DNA from: Lacrimispora amygdalina
GTDB taxonomy: Bacteria; Bacillota; Clostridia; Lachnospirales; Lachnospiraceae
Direction of reading: 5' to 3'
Length of the DNA stretch: 64,000 bases
Assembly: GCF_003432035.1 (NCBI RefSeq)
Contig: NZ_QOHO01000030.1
Location: 62,001 to 126,000, forward strand
Of the stretch, positions 52,501 through 61,028 are shown piece by piece. How positions within the stretch are numbered: the first letter of the stretch is position 1; the number at the start of each line of letters is the position of its first letter. The notes beneath the pieces were generated by a model. It worked only from the letters and a program-made list of their open reading frames with translations. It was not told the DNA's origin and made no database searches. The translations under genes and the position numbers were made by a program.

Positions 52501-53814
52501 CTAATACTCCTTCCACGCCTTTACCGCCTCATCCGCAAGACGGTCTGCCGTATCTCTGTTTAACGGCATGACTCTCCCATGATACTGGTAGTAAAGGAGG
52601 TTGGACCAGAGGACTTCATATCCGCCCCTGTCATATTCGGCAGCTGTCGGAAGGTAGCTGGTACAGCCATTTGTATAACCATTGAAAAATACCATTGGAT
52701 TACTGGTTTTTTTCCAGATTTCAACTGCAATATCAGACATGACTTCACTGGGAACTCCGCAGAGGCAGCCGTCATTGACTGTAAAAAACTGTAGTTCAAT
52801 TTCGGCACTCTGCCTGGTTTCGTGATTGTTTAAAAGTCTCTCCACTTCTAAAAGCCAGCCTGTACCATCGATTTTCCCCTGCTCCCAGGCTTCGGACGCA
52901 ATTTGCCGGGCCCGGTTTAATTCCGGCACATCAGCATAAAAGGTCGATTTAACGGAAAACATGGATATTCTGTTGATCGGTTTTGGATTAATCTTGTCTA
53001 TGACCGGCTCCAGGGACTTACAGATATCATCTGCCATATTCTTCAATGCTTTTTGGCTCTGCGCAGTATACCTTACTTTCATCTGATCGCTGATATCCAT
53101 GAAATGTACCTCTGCCGGATGAATTTCCAGAAAATCCGCATTTTCCTGGCGGTATCTGGGTCTTACATCCCCGGAGGCCCCCTGCACCATCATCACTTTA
53201 CAGCCATATCTGCGTTCTAACACTTCTCTTGCCTCCCCGAAATAATCCGGCGAAATCAGGAAATTATCCGGCATCAGAACGTTGCAGTGAGCGGTTATCC
53301 GGACGATCAGAACTTTTGTTTTTTCCTGCCTTTCCCCACATATCTTTAAGATCCCAATCCGTGGATCAATTGGCTGACCGCTCCCTCTCCTGTTAATTCC
53401 AACGGTATTTTCACCGCTTCCCCACCCGGCGTAAACGGGTTCCATGGATTCTTCCGCCTTTTTTACTCCTGAGAGAATTGACTGGCATACGGATTCATAA
53501 TAATCTTTTTCAACTGCAGCATTAGGTGCAGCGTGGGTGTGGGAAAAACAGACCATGACCTGCTCCATTTTTGCTGGCAGTATCTCTGCTATCCTTTCCC
53601 GCAGCACATTGGTCAGCCCGACTGTAAAACCCAGACTGTCGATTGTTACAAGACAGAATCTGTCCTCATTTCTTTTCCCTACCAGAATCTGGGCCTTTAA
53701 ATCCTTCATGGTTCCCCTTGAACAGTTGTCAATTCGGGCATCATATCCTGCTATCTGTACTGGTTTTTTTGGTGTTATGATTCGCTCCTCATATCCCATA
53801 TAAGTCAAATCCAT
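52501..53814 (-). CDS. Neutral/alkaline ceramidase-like protein
   Basis: 437 residues resembling the N-terminal catalytic domain of neutral/alkaline non-lysosomal ceramidases: ITPKKPVQIAGYDAR, CLVTIDSLGFTVGL, the metal/catalytic-type CFSHTHAAPNAA, VMMVQGASGDVRPRY and FFNGYTNGCTSYLPTAAEYD. Characterised members are about 650 residues and secreted; this one has no signal peptide and lacks the C-terminal immunoglobulin-like domain. It may act on another amide substrate inside the cell. No strong ribosome site is seen (CCATTTTTATTTCCTCCC on the plus strand gives GGGAGGAAATAAAA before the ATG, adequate). Confidence 0.85.
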   Translation of the reverse strand: MDLTYMGYEERIITPKKPVQIAGYDARIDNCSRGTMKDLKAQILVGKRNEDRFCLVTIDSLGFTVGLTNVLRERIAEILPAKMEQVMVCFSHTHAAPNAAVEKDYYESVCQSILSGVKKAEESMEPVYAGWGSGENTVGINRRGSGQPIDPRIGILKICGERQEKTKVLIVRITAHCNVLMPDNFLISPDYFGEAREVLERRYGCKVMMVQGASGDVRPRYRQENADFLEIHPAEVHFMDISDQMKVRYTAQSQKALKNMADDICKSLEPVIDKINPKPINRISMFSVKSTFYADVPELNRARQIASEAWEQGKIDGTGWLLEVERLLNNHETRQSAEIELQFFTVNDGCLCGVPSEVMSDIAVEIWKKTSNPMVFFNGYTNGCTSYLPTAAEYDRGGYEVLWSNLLYYQYHGRVMPLNRDTADRLADEAVKAWKEY

Positions 53815-53904
53815 TTTTATTTCCTCCCATTACGGCTTTTATAGTAATTGTATCCGCCTCTCTTAATGAATTCAATACACCATATGCTTCTGTATTATTC
53901 TGTA

Positions 53905-53934
53905 TAAAAATTCGGAGCTGCATCTGCAGCTCCG
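53905..53934 (-). terminator. Rho-independent terminator after the CD3324-type gene
   Basis: Perfect 10-bp stem CGGAGCTGCA / TGCAGCTCCG (53913-53934) with a two-base loop, followed on the minus strand by AATTTTT. Confidence 0.85.
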
Positions 53935-53939
53935 TGGGT

Positions 53940-54203
53940 TTATTGCTGATATATGATTTTTCTGATAGCAGAGAGGGAAAGACAATATTGTTCTGCAAGG
54001 GATTCCATGGATCTGCCATTATGGTACTGGATTCTGATTGTGCTATTTCTCTGTTTTAATTCATCTCTGTACCCGGTCTTCTCACCCCACTGTTTTCTCT
54101 GCCTTAAGAGGGCGGGTATATAAATATATTCTCCCTGGATATATTGCTGCAGTTCCCTGACCAGTTTATCAGGAAGAATTGTTTTTGCGTTTACATATTT
54201 CAT
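53940..54203 (-). CDS. CD3324-type small HTH protein (Mor-like)
   Basis: 87-residue basic protein. MKYVNAKTILPDKLVRELQQ and YIQGEYIYIPALLRQRKQWG are the family start. NGRSMESLAEQYCLSLSAIR is a helix-turn-helix typical of the Mor/CD3324 family. It is presumed to bind DNA; the target is unknown. AGGAGG lies eight bases before the ATG, and a possible leader peptide gene precedes it. Confidence 0.88.
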   Translation of the reverse strand: MKYVNAKTILPDKLVRELQQYIQGEYIYIPALLRQRKQWGEKTGYRDELKQRNSTIRIQYHNGRSMESLAEQYCLSLSAIRKIIYQQ

Positions 54204-54253
54204 GCTGGTTTCCTCCTATTTTTTAAAGATCAGAAGGCAAAACCGGCATTTAT

Positions 54254-54346
54254 TCAGTGACAGAATCTTCTCCATGCAATTGTCACTGAAACCTCCGGCT
54301 TTGCATGGAGCCAATCATCATTTTTTCTTTTTTTATTTGTACACAT
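54254..54346 (-). CDS. Possible leader peptide upstream of the CD3324-type gene
   Basis: 30-codon ORF, MCTNKKRKNDDWLHAKPEVS then VTIAWRRFCH, with a good AAGGAG five bases before its ATG. It ends 51 bases before the CD3324-type gene. Its coding sequence contains both halves of two interleaved inverted repeats, so ribosome movement could change which one forms. It may be a regulatory leader, an independent small protein, or a gene fragment. Confidence 0.45.
   Translation of the reverse strand: MCTNKKRKNDDWLHAKPEVSVTIAWRRFCH
54255..54310 (-). promoter_or_regulatory. Interleaved inverted repeats (alternative hairpins or pseudoknot)
   Basis: Pair A is CTCCATGCAA (54310-54301 on minus) with TTGCATGGAG (54279-54270). 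Pair B is CAGTGACA (54288-54281) with TGTCACTG (54262-54255). The order A-B-A'-B' allows either two mutually exclusive hairpins or an H-type pseudoknot. All arms are perfect. Confidence 0.6.
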
Positions 54347-54418
54347 GAGTTCTCCTTAAAATATTAATAGTTTCTATTCAAAAAATAGTAATAAATATAC
54401 TAATTTTTTTACATTCAT

Positions 54419-54446
54419 TTGCTATAAAAGAAACATATGATATAAT
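54419..54446 (+). promoter_or_regulatory. Promoter of the GntR-type regulator gene
   Basis: TATAAT at 54441-54446, with TTGCTA at 54419-54424 and a 16-base spacer. The predicted transcript start is about 15 bases before the GTG at 54468. Confidence 0.55.
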
Positions 54447-54467
54447 TAGTGTCATCTAAAAAAATAT

Positions 54468-55250
54468 GTGAAAGAAAGGGGGAATTATGAAAATCAAGCG
54501 CTGCCCAGCGATTTTCATAATCAATTTAGTATGGGGAAAGTTCCGGCTTATATGGTAGTTCATGATTTAATAAAAATGAAAATTAAAGATGGAACCTATC
54601 CTGTCTCAGAATTCCTTCCAACCGAACCAGAACTTGAAAAGATATACAAGGTAAGCCGCACCACTGTCAGAACTGCCATGGAAATTCTGAAGGAAGAAGG
54701 TCTTGTTGAAATCAGACAGGGAAGAGGTACGATCGTACTGGACTCCAGAGCAATTCAATCATTAAACAAAGTCACCTCAGTTACAGAATGTCTTCGCAAA
54801 AGGGGATTTGATGTCCGCACCAAAAGCATGTACATTGACATTATTTACGCTACTGAAAAGCTGGGAAAAGAGCTCCATCAGGCTCTGGGAACCCCAATTG
54901 CCAGAATCCAGAGAATCCAGCTGATTAATGAAAAACCCATAGCCATTATAAAAGACTACATACCCTATGTGCTGGTTCCTAATATTGAACAGTTCACAAA
55001 CAAGTTTAACGGTCTTTATGAATTTCTGGAGCAGCAATATCATCTGGAGATCCAGTCTGCTGCTGATAAAATCTTTGCAAAATCTGCAGACTTTGCAGAA
55101 TCTGAGATGCTGGCGGTGCCGCCCGGAACTGCTCTTTTGAGTATCCAGAGAGTCTGCTACAGAGGTAACGAACCGATTTTATCCGATGATATCTGCATCC
55201 TGGGCGATCAGTATGAGCTTTCCATCACCTCCAGCGGCCGTTACAAATAA
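54468..55250 (+). CDS. GntR-family regulator (HutC/UTRA type)
   Basis: 260 residues. The N-terminal GntR winged helix is AYMVVHDLIKMKIKDGTYPV, then LPTEPELEKIYKVSRTTVRT and GLVEIRQGRGTIVL. The C-terminal UTRA ligand domain includes ARIQRIQLINEKPIAIIKDY and the final SIQRVCYRGNEPILSDDICI. It probably senses a sugar phosphate or amino acid derivative. The start is uncertain: the GTG at 54468 has no ribosome site and little leader, and an ATG at 54531 (MGKVPAYMV) would also give a whole domain. Neighbouring genes give no clear regulon. Confidence 0.88.
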   Translation: MKERGNYENQALPSDFHNQFSMGKVPAYMVVHDLIKMKIKDGTYPVSEFLPTEPELEKIYKVSRTTVRTAMEILKEEGLVEIRQGRGTIVLDSRAIQSLNKVTSVTECLRKRGFDVRTKSMYIDIIYATEKLGKELHQALGTPIARIQRIQLINEKPIAIIKDYIPYVLVPNIEQFTNKFNGLYEFLEQQYHLEIQSAADKIFAKSADFAESEMLAVPPGTALLSIQRVCYRGNEPILSDDICILGDQYELSITSSGRYK

Positions 55251-55326
55251 AATCCGTCCGGTCCTTCCTGTGTCATTCATTCCTTTCTGCAGCGAGGACC
55301 GTTCCATTTTATAGTTTATGCACCAT

Positions 55327-57975
55327 TTATGATTCTTTACCTCCCGCATCTTTTAACTGTTCTTTTATCTCATCTGACAGGGAATCCAGAAGAAAATGGC
55401 GGCTTTGGGGTCTGGAATCCTGAAATTCCTCAGTCACTTTTTTGTTTGCTGCTTCCATCTCTGCCTTTAACTCTCTTGCTGATAACAAAGCGCATCCCGC
55501 TCCTCTTACGATCATCTGCTGCAAACCGTCGGAGGTGGCAACGGTAATCCGGTATTTCCGATTGTTATCATGGGCAAATTTTTCAATATAATGGTCTGCT
55601 GTCTGCGCCTCTCTGGTATATACCAGATGAATATTTTGATAGGCGATAAATTCTTCCCGATGTTCCTTTACCCGGTATGCGTCAAATACCGCAATGATCT
55701 GGCATTTACGGATTGCCTGATAATTGCACAGCTGGTCCAGAAGCTTCATTCTGGCTCCATCCATATTTTCCTGTGCCATACCGGCAAGCTCCGGCCAGGC
55801 AAATACAATGTTATAACCATCCACAAGGAGATATTCTTCCCTTTGTTCTGAATCATTCATATTATGGTATACCGGGTCCCTGCGTGTCTCATAAACAGGC
55901 TTTTTTCTCTTCCATTCTGTCCGCTTCCCTCTGTTGGCATAGAAGGTACTTTCAATAATCCGGTCGATTTCTTCCAGACTCATAAGGGGGTTTTCCTGGC
56001 CGGAAGATCCGCCCCCCTGGATCTTTTCAGCAGCTTCAGACTGGGGCAGTTTTAAGAAAGGCTCCAGATGCATGTGTTTTTTAACCTGATCCCAGGGAAC
56101 CACAAACCCGGCACCGTGGGAACAGAATACAGATCCGGCAGGATTGTCCAGATCACTTTCAAAATCGTAGCCGGTCTCCTTTATTACATCTTCCGGATTA
56201 TGGCAGGGCTCATAGCCTTTTAAAGTACAAAACAGCCTTCCCATACCTTTGGAATATGCCGATACCTCTTTCTGATAATTTCTCATGGTGGACACCGGCG
56301 CACTGCCGGTAAGAACTGCAATTTCTCCGTCTGTATGGGATATCTCACAGGTTCCGCACATCTTTTCAATGTCTGTCATTGCTCTTCCTACCAGATTCTC
56401 AGCCAGTTCAAGAGTAAAACCATAATATGGCTCCAATAGTACCGGCTGAGCCTCTTTTAAGCCCTGGCGCACCGCCCGGTACGTTGCTTCCCGGAAATCC
56501 CCGCCTTCCGTATGCTTCTGGTGGGCTTTTCCTGATACAAGGGTGATTCTCATATCTGTAATTGCAGATCCGGTCAGCACTCCTTTGTGACTTTTTTCCT
56601 CAAGATGAGTCAGTATAAGCCTCTGGTAACTTTTCCCCAGCAGATCCTCACTGCAGGCAGTGCAAAATTCCAGTCCGCTGCCCGGCTCTCCAGGCTCTAA
56701 AAGAAGATGTACCTCTGCATAGTGTCTCAGTGGCTCAAAATGTCCCACACCTTCCACAGGGCCTTCAATGGTCTCTTTGTATACAATTTTTCCCGCATCA
56801 AAGGATACATCCACTCCAAAACGCTCTAAGATCAGGGTCTTTAATATCTCAATCTGTATTTCCCCCATAATCTGTGCCTGAATCTCCTGTACATGATCAT
56901 CCCATACAATATGAAGCTCCGGCTCCTCTTCTTCCAGCTGGCGCAGCTTTGGAAGCATCTGCCTTGGGTCACAGCCTTCCGGCAAGGCAATCTGATAAGA
57001 CAGGACCGGTTCCAGTACCGGTGATTCATATGCTTCTTCAAATCCCAGCCCCTCACCTGGCCTGGTCTGGGTAAGTCCGGTTACTGCACAAATGAAGCCG
57101 GGAGTAACTTCATTCACTGTCTCGTATTTTTCTCCGGAATAGATGCGGATCTGGTTGATTTTTTCCTCCCAGACTCCATTGGTCAGGGTATTCTTTACGC
57201 TGAGTGCACCGCCGGTAAGCTTTAAGTGAGTCAGCCGGTTTCCCTGGTCATCTCTTGTTATTTTAAAGATTTTGGCTCCGAATTCATGGGGATACTCTGG
57301 TATCAGGGCATATTGGCTGATTCCTGTAAGAAGGGCTTCTATCCCCTGTAATTTCAGTGCTGAACCGAAAAAGCAGGGGAATACAGTCCGGTTTCTGATC
57401 CCCTGCCGGATGTGATCCCCGCTTACTAAGCCGTTTTCTAAATATTCATCCATCATGCTTTCGCTGCACATGGCAAGCTGATCATAAAAGCTGTCTGTAT
57501 CATTCAGGGAAAAATCGATACAGCTGTCATGAAGCTGCTTTTTGACCTCACTCATCAATCTGTCCTGATCGGCAGCAGGCTGATCCATCTTATTAATAAA
57601 AAGGTAAACAGGGATCTGGTACATGGACAAAAGACGCCATAAAGTTCTGGTATGTCCCTGTACTCCGTCTGCACCGCTGATTACCAGTATGGCATAGTCC
57701 AGCACACGAAGGGTCCGCTCCATCTCAGCACTGAAATCCACATGCCCCGGAGTATCTAAAAGGGTGATTTTAATATCTCCCATATCAAAAACTGCCTGTT
57801 TGGAAAATATGGTGATCCCTCTGGCTTTTTCCAGCTCGTAGGTGTCTAAAAATGTATTTTTATTATCAACTCTTCCTGGCATTCCGATCTTCCCGCTTGC
57901 ATAAAGAATTCCTTCTGACAGCGTGGTCTTACCTGCATCGACATGAGCCAGTATTCCTATGGTTAATTGCTTCAT
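55327..57975 (-). CDS. TetM/EF-G-like ribosomal GTPase fused to a Rae1/YacP-like NYN nuclease domain
   Basis: 882 residues. The N-terminal 650 or so are an EF-G-fold translational GTPase of the TetM/TetO group: ILAHVDAGKTTLSEG (G1), ARGITIFSKQAVF (G2), LDTPGHVDFSAEM (G3), LFINKMDQP (G4). EF-G-type domains follow, ending PVSTMRNYQKEVSAYSKGMG. After a charged linker, residues about 713-850 form an NYN/PIN-like domain: EYLLVDGYNIVFAWPEL, IIAVFDAYRVKEH, YTREAQTADHYIEKF and RITVATSDGLQQMIVRGAG. These conserve the acidic residues of YacP/Rae1, a ribosome A-site endoribonuclease of Bacillus. The ATG at 57975 aligns with TetM's start. An ATG at 58005 is also open. Tetracycline resistance is possible but unproved. 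Confidence 0.9.
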   Translation of the reverse strand: MKQLTIGILAHVDAGKTTLSEGILYASGKIGMPGRVDNKNTFLDTYELEKARGITIFSKQAVFDMGDIKITLLDTPGHVDFSAEMERTLRVLDYAILVISGADGVQGHTRTLWRLLSMYQIPVYLFINKMDQPAADQDRLMSEVKKQLHDSCIDFSLNDTDSFYDQLAMCSESMMDEYLENGLVSGDHIRQGIRNRTVFPCFFGSALKLQGIEALLTGISQYALIPEYPHEFGAKIFKITRDDQGNRLTHLKLTGGALSVKNTLTNGVWEEKINQIRIYSGEKYETVNEVTPGFICAVTGLTQTRPGEGLGFEEAYESPVLEPVLSYQIALPEGCDPRQMLPKLRQLEEEEPELHIVWDDHVQEIQAQIMGEIQIEILKTLILERFGVDVSFDAGKIVYKETIEGPVEGVGHFEPLRHYAEVHLLLEPGEPGSGLEFCTACSEDLLGKSYQRLILTHLEEKSHKGVLTGSAITDMRITLVSGKAHQKHTEGGDFREATYRAVRQGLKEAQPVLLEPYYGFTLELAENLVGRAMTDIEKMCGTCEISHTDGEIAVLTGSAPVSTMRNYQKEVSAYSKGMGRLFCTLKGYEPCHNPEDVIKETGYDFESDLDNPAGSVFCSHGAGFVVPWDQVKKHMHLEPFLKLPQSEAAEKIQGGGSSGQENPLMSLEEIDRIIESTFYANRGKRTEWKRKKPVYETRRDPVYHNMNDSEQREEYLLVDGYNIVFAWPELAGMAQENMDGARMKLLDQLCNYQAIRKCQIIAVFDAYRVKEHREEFIAYQNIHLVYTREAQTADHYIEKFAHDNNRKYRITVATSDGLQQMIVRGAGCALLSARELKAEMEAANKKVTEEFQDSRPQSRHFLLDSLSDEIKEQLKDAGGKES

Positions 57976-58111
57976 AATATTATACGAATCCTTTGTGCCA
58001 TTCATTTCTTGTCTGATATATCATTATTATCATACCAGTTTCCCTTAATTTTGTATACGGGAAGATCACAATTCGATCTGACTCTGACACAATGTTTTTA
58101 TCAGCAAAGCT

Positions 58112-58606
58112 CTAAACTGCTTCAACTGCTACGCTTCCACCTCTGACAATTTCAACCGGATTATCCAGTCTCTTGTATAATAACTGCAGCATAAGATTGT
58201 TCTCTTCTTCCGCTTTTATGCTTTCTATCAATACCGAATCTTTGTTAAAATCAAGAATTCTAATTCCGTATACCTCTGAAAACTGAAAAAGGAAAGTGCG
58301 GTCATTTTCTGTGCATTTCAATATTTTTAAAAACATAATCTCTTTTCTGTAAATGTCAATATCTGTATAATCGATTACTTTAAAAACTTCCACCATGCGG
58401 TTCAGCTGTTTTTTAATCTGTTCAAAAAGCTGGTCATCACTGAAAAGGCTGATGGTTACCCGAGATGCCGTCTCATCCTGCGTCGTCCCTACCGTAAGGC
58501 TGTTAAGATTGTAAGCTTTCGCAGAAAAAAGCCCGGTAATTCTGGCAAGTACACCCACTTCATTTTCCACAAACAGACAAAGCCACCTTTTTTTCATATC
58601 CTTCAC
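58112..58606 (-). CDS. ilvN: Acetolactate synthase small (regulatory) subunit
   Basis: 164 residues. The N-terminal ACT domain (RWLCLFVENEVGVLARITGL, then FSAKAYNLNSLTVG) is followed by a short C-terminal domain. In the holoenzyme this subunit activates the large subunit and gives valine feedback. It sits nine bases after the large-subunit gene. The second domain (DFNKDSVLIESIKAEEENNL) is more divergent than in IlvH of enteric bacteria. Confidence 0.93.
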   Translation of the reverse strand: MKDMKKRWLCLFVENEVGVLARITGLFSAKAYNLNSLTVGTTQDETASRVTISLFSDDQLFEQIKKQLNRMVEVFKVIDYTDIDIYRKEIMFLKILKCTENDRTFLFQFSEVYGIRILDFNKDSVLIESIKAEEENNLMLQLLYKRLDNPVEIVRGGSVAVEAV

Positions 58607-58615
58607 CTTCCTTAT

Positions 58616-60337
58616 TTAATATTCCATAATCATTTCACTTAACTGGCTTCCCGGCGGAACAATAGGAAGAACATTTTCTTCCGGTTCAATGATAAACTCT
58701 ATTAACGTAGGGGCAAGATCATTTTTGAGAGCTCGTTTAAATGCCGCCTCGACTTCTTCTTTGCTGGTCACACGGATCCCAAACGCCCCGTAACTTTCTG
58801 CCAGCTTCACAAAATCCGGAGTATAAACAGGACACGTTTTTCCAGGACCTGTGCAGCCCGCTTTGCACCGTTTTCTATACTTCAGGCAAGTAGAAGAATA
58901 CCGGTTATTGTAAAACATCTGCTGCCACTGCCTTACATTACCTAGATAGCCATTATTCAGAATGCAGACAATCACAGGCAGCTCCTGCACGACTGCTGTT
59001 GCCAGCTCCTGAATATTCATCTGAATTCCACCATCCCCGCAGACAGCAACAACGTGTTTCTCCGGATTGCCAAGCTTTGCTCCCAGTGCGGCGGGAAGAC
59101 CATAGCCCATGGTTCCAAGACCTCCTGATGTCAGCAGTTGTTTCTCTTCATTTAACTCCAGAAACTGTGTCGTCCAAAGCTGGTTCTGCCCCACGTCCGT
59201 CACTACAATAAGTTTGTCAAACATTTCATTGATCTTCTTAATGATAAACAGGGGCGTCAGACCGGTCTGTTTCATTGCAAGAGGATACAACTTTTTTAAC
59301 TCTTCCAGCTGCTTCTTCCATGCTTCGCAATTACAGGGCTCCGTTTTTTGAAGCAGATGACTGATCGCTTTTTGGGCATCACCCACAATGGGGATATCAA
59401 CTGTGATATTCCTTGATATGGAAGCCGGGTCTATATCAATATGGATCAGCGTTGCCTTGCTGGCAAAGGTACCCGCTCTCCCGGTGATTCTGTCGTTAAA
59501 CCTTGTTCCAATGGAACAAAGTACATCGCATTCACTGATTGCTTTATTAGCTGCATAACTGGCATGGATTCCTATATTTCCTATGTATAGCGGGTGGTTT
59601 GTGGGTATGGCACCTTTTCCCATTATGGTTGACACCACCGGAATGCCGGTAACATCCACAAGTTTTTCCATTTCTTTTCCTGCTCCGGCTGCCAGTACAC
59701 CTCCCCCAACCAGGAACAGAGGTTTTTCTCCCTGTTTCAGTGCTGCCAGAGCCTTTTTTATCTGCCCCTCATGGACTGTCGCAATGGGCTTATACCCCCT
59801 GATTTCCACCGTATCCGGATAAGTATCATCACCATATGCCTGCTGGATGTCTTTTGGAATATCCACTACCACAACTCCTGGTTTTCCGGTGGCAGCGATA
59901 TGGAATGCTTTTTTTATGATCTTTCCCAGTTCCTGTCTGCTTCGGACAGTAACCGCATATTTACAGATATTTCTTGTAATTCCTACGATATCAACTTCCT
60001 GAAATGCATCATTACCTATGAGATGCGTCGGCACCTGTCCCGTGAAGCATACCAGCGGAACACTGTCATAATTGGCTGTTGCTATGCCTGTCACCAGATT
60101 CGTCGCACCGGGCCCGCTGGTAACCAGACAAACTCCGGTCTTTTTGACAGACCGTGCATATCCGTCAGCAGCATGAATCAATCCCTGTTCATGACGAGGC
60201 AGAATTATCTCGATCTCACTCTGCCCATACAGTGCATCAAAAAGATCGATTGCCTGACCGCCCGGATATCCAAACAGGATATCTACTCCCTCCATTCTTA
60301 AGGCTTTTACAAAAAGCTGGGCACCTGTTATATCCAT
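58616..60337 (-). CDS. ilvB: Acetolactate synthase large (catalytic) subunit
   Basis: 573-residue TPP enzyme making acetolactate or acetohydroxybutyrate, the first committed step of valine, leucine and isoleucine synthesis. GYPGGQAIDLFDALY and the catalytic Glu in PRHEQGLIHAADGYAR, and the TPP motif CGDGGIQMNIQELATAV ending LNNGYLG, are all present. A Cys-rich insertion occurs near residues 484-502 (C-x6-C-x3-C-x6-C: CLKYRKRCKAGCTGPGKTC). The ATG at 60337 has AAGGAGG; the frame upstream to 60448 overlaps the operator and tetR. Probably repressed by the adjacent TetR protein. Confidence 0.94.
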   Translation of the reverse strand: MDITGAQLFVKALRMEGVDILFGYPGGQAIDLFDALYGQSEIEIILPRHEQGLIHAADGYARSVKKTGVCLVTSGPGATNLVTGIATANYDSVPLVCFTGQVPTHLIGNDAFQEVDIVGITRNICKYAVTVRSRQELGKIIKKAFHIAATGKPGVVVVDIPKDIQQAYGDDTYPDTVEIRGYKPIATVHEGQIKKALAALKQGEKPLFLVGGGVLAAGAGKEMEKLVDVTGIPVVSTIMGKGAIPTNHPLYIGNIGIHASYAANKAISECDVLCSIGTRFNDRITGRAGTFASKATLIHIDIDPASISRNITVDIPIVGDAQKAISHLLQKTEPCNCEAWKKQLEELKKLYPLAMKQTGLTPLFIIKKINEMFDKLIVVTDVGQNQLWTTQFLELNEEKQLLTSGGLGTMGYGLPAALGAKLGNPEKHVVAVCGDGGIQMNIQELATAVVQELPVIVCILNNGYLGNVRQWQQMFYNNRYSSTCLKYRKRCKAGCTGPGKTCPVYTPDFVKLAESYGAFGIRVTSKEEVEAAFKRALKNDLAPTLIEFIIEPEENVLPIVPPGSQLSEMIMEY

Positions 60338-60356
60338 GAGTAATTCCTCCTTATTA

Positions 60357-60376
60357 ATGCAAGTATCCACTTGCAT
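60357..60376. promoter_or_regulatory. TetR-type operator upstream of ilvBN
   Basis: ATGCAAGTATCCACTTGCAT, two perfect 8-bp arms around four bases, 20 bases before the ilvB ATG. The same motif occurs at 61029-61048. Confidence 0.8.
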
Positions 60377-60434
60377 TTTGTTTTTTATAAATGGCATCAC
60401 CAATAAATGATGATACCACTGAATCATAATCCTG

Positions 60435-61013
60435 TTATTCCTGTTCAATTCCTTTTAAAAACAAAGACACACTGCCTATAATGTACTCCTCCTGCCTGAT
60501 CTTTGTAAGCTGGTCATTAAAGGAGGCTTTTAAAAAGGTAAAACCAAATGTAGAGGAAAAAATCGTCATTGCCAGACACTCATAATCAAGAAAAGGGATT
60601 TTTCCCCTTTCATGCATTGCTTCAAAATACATAATTAATGTTTCAAGAAATGCCTTCGGTATTTTTAAAATTTGGGGTCTGGTATCCTCGTAGATCTGGG
60701 GCGCCCGCAGTCCAATGGACAAGTTAACAAAATCCGGGGTAATACGATCCAGATAATTACGCATAAACATCTCCAGATCAGGCTGAAGCTCCCACTTAAC
60801 ATTTTGAAAAATTGCCGGTGATATATTTCCACGCCACTTTTCCTGTTCCATTCCAGTAAGGACAATGTCTTTTTTACCTTTAAATTTCCGAAAAATGGTA
60901 CATTCATTGATATTGGCACGGCCTGCTATATCTTTTGTCGTTGTAGCAACATATCCCTTCTCTTTAATAAGTTCCATAGCTGCATCAATGATTTTCTGAC
61001 TTGTATCGTCCAA
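60435..61013 (-). CDS. TetR-family transcriptional regulator
   Basis: 192 residues. The N-terminal HTH (KIIDAAMELIKEKGYVATTT, then KDIAGRANINECTIFRKFKG) is of TetR type. The C-terminal domain is variable (PDFVNLSIGLRAPQIYEDTR). It starts with TTG; GGAGG lies eight bases upstream. It sits between two copies of one palindrome, one at its own promoter and one before ilvB, implying autoregulation and control of branched-chain amino acid synthesis. The ligand is unknown. Confidence 0.9.
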   Translation of the reverse strand: MDDTSQKIIDAAMELIKEKGYVATTTKDIAGRANINECTIFRKFKGKKDIVLTGMEQEKWRGNISPAIFQNVKWELQPDLEMFMRNYLDRITPDFVNLSIGLRAPQIYEDTRPQILKIPKAFLETLIMYFEAMHERGKIPFLDYECLAMTIFSSTFGFTFLKASFNDQLTKIRQEEYIIGSVSLFLKGIEQE

Positions 61014-61028
61014 TCAGCCTTCCTCCAT

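Noticed and set aside
53789-54019. 76-residue minus-strand ORF between the ceramidase-like and CD3324-type genes
   Set aside because: It overlaps the CD3324-type gene in another frame, spans the terminator hairpin, and has no ribosome site or family resemblance.
55327-57975. Plain tetracycline resistance gene tet(M)/tet(O)
   Set aside because: Sequence is divergent, the protein is about 240 residues longer because of the NYN domain, and no mobile element surrounds it.
59771-60301. 176-residue plus-strand ORF antisense to ilvB
   Set aside because: Long open frame created by the codon bias of ilvB; composition is not protein-like and no ribosome site is present.
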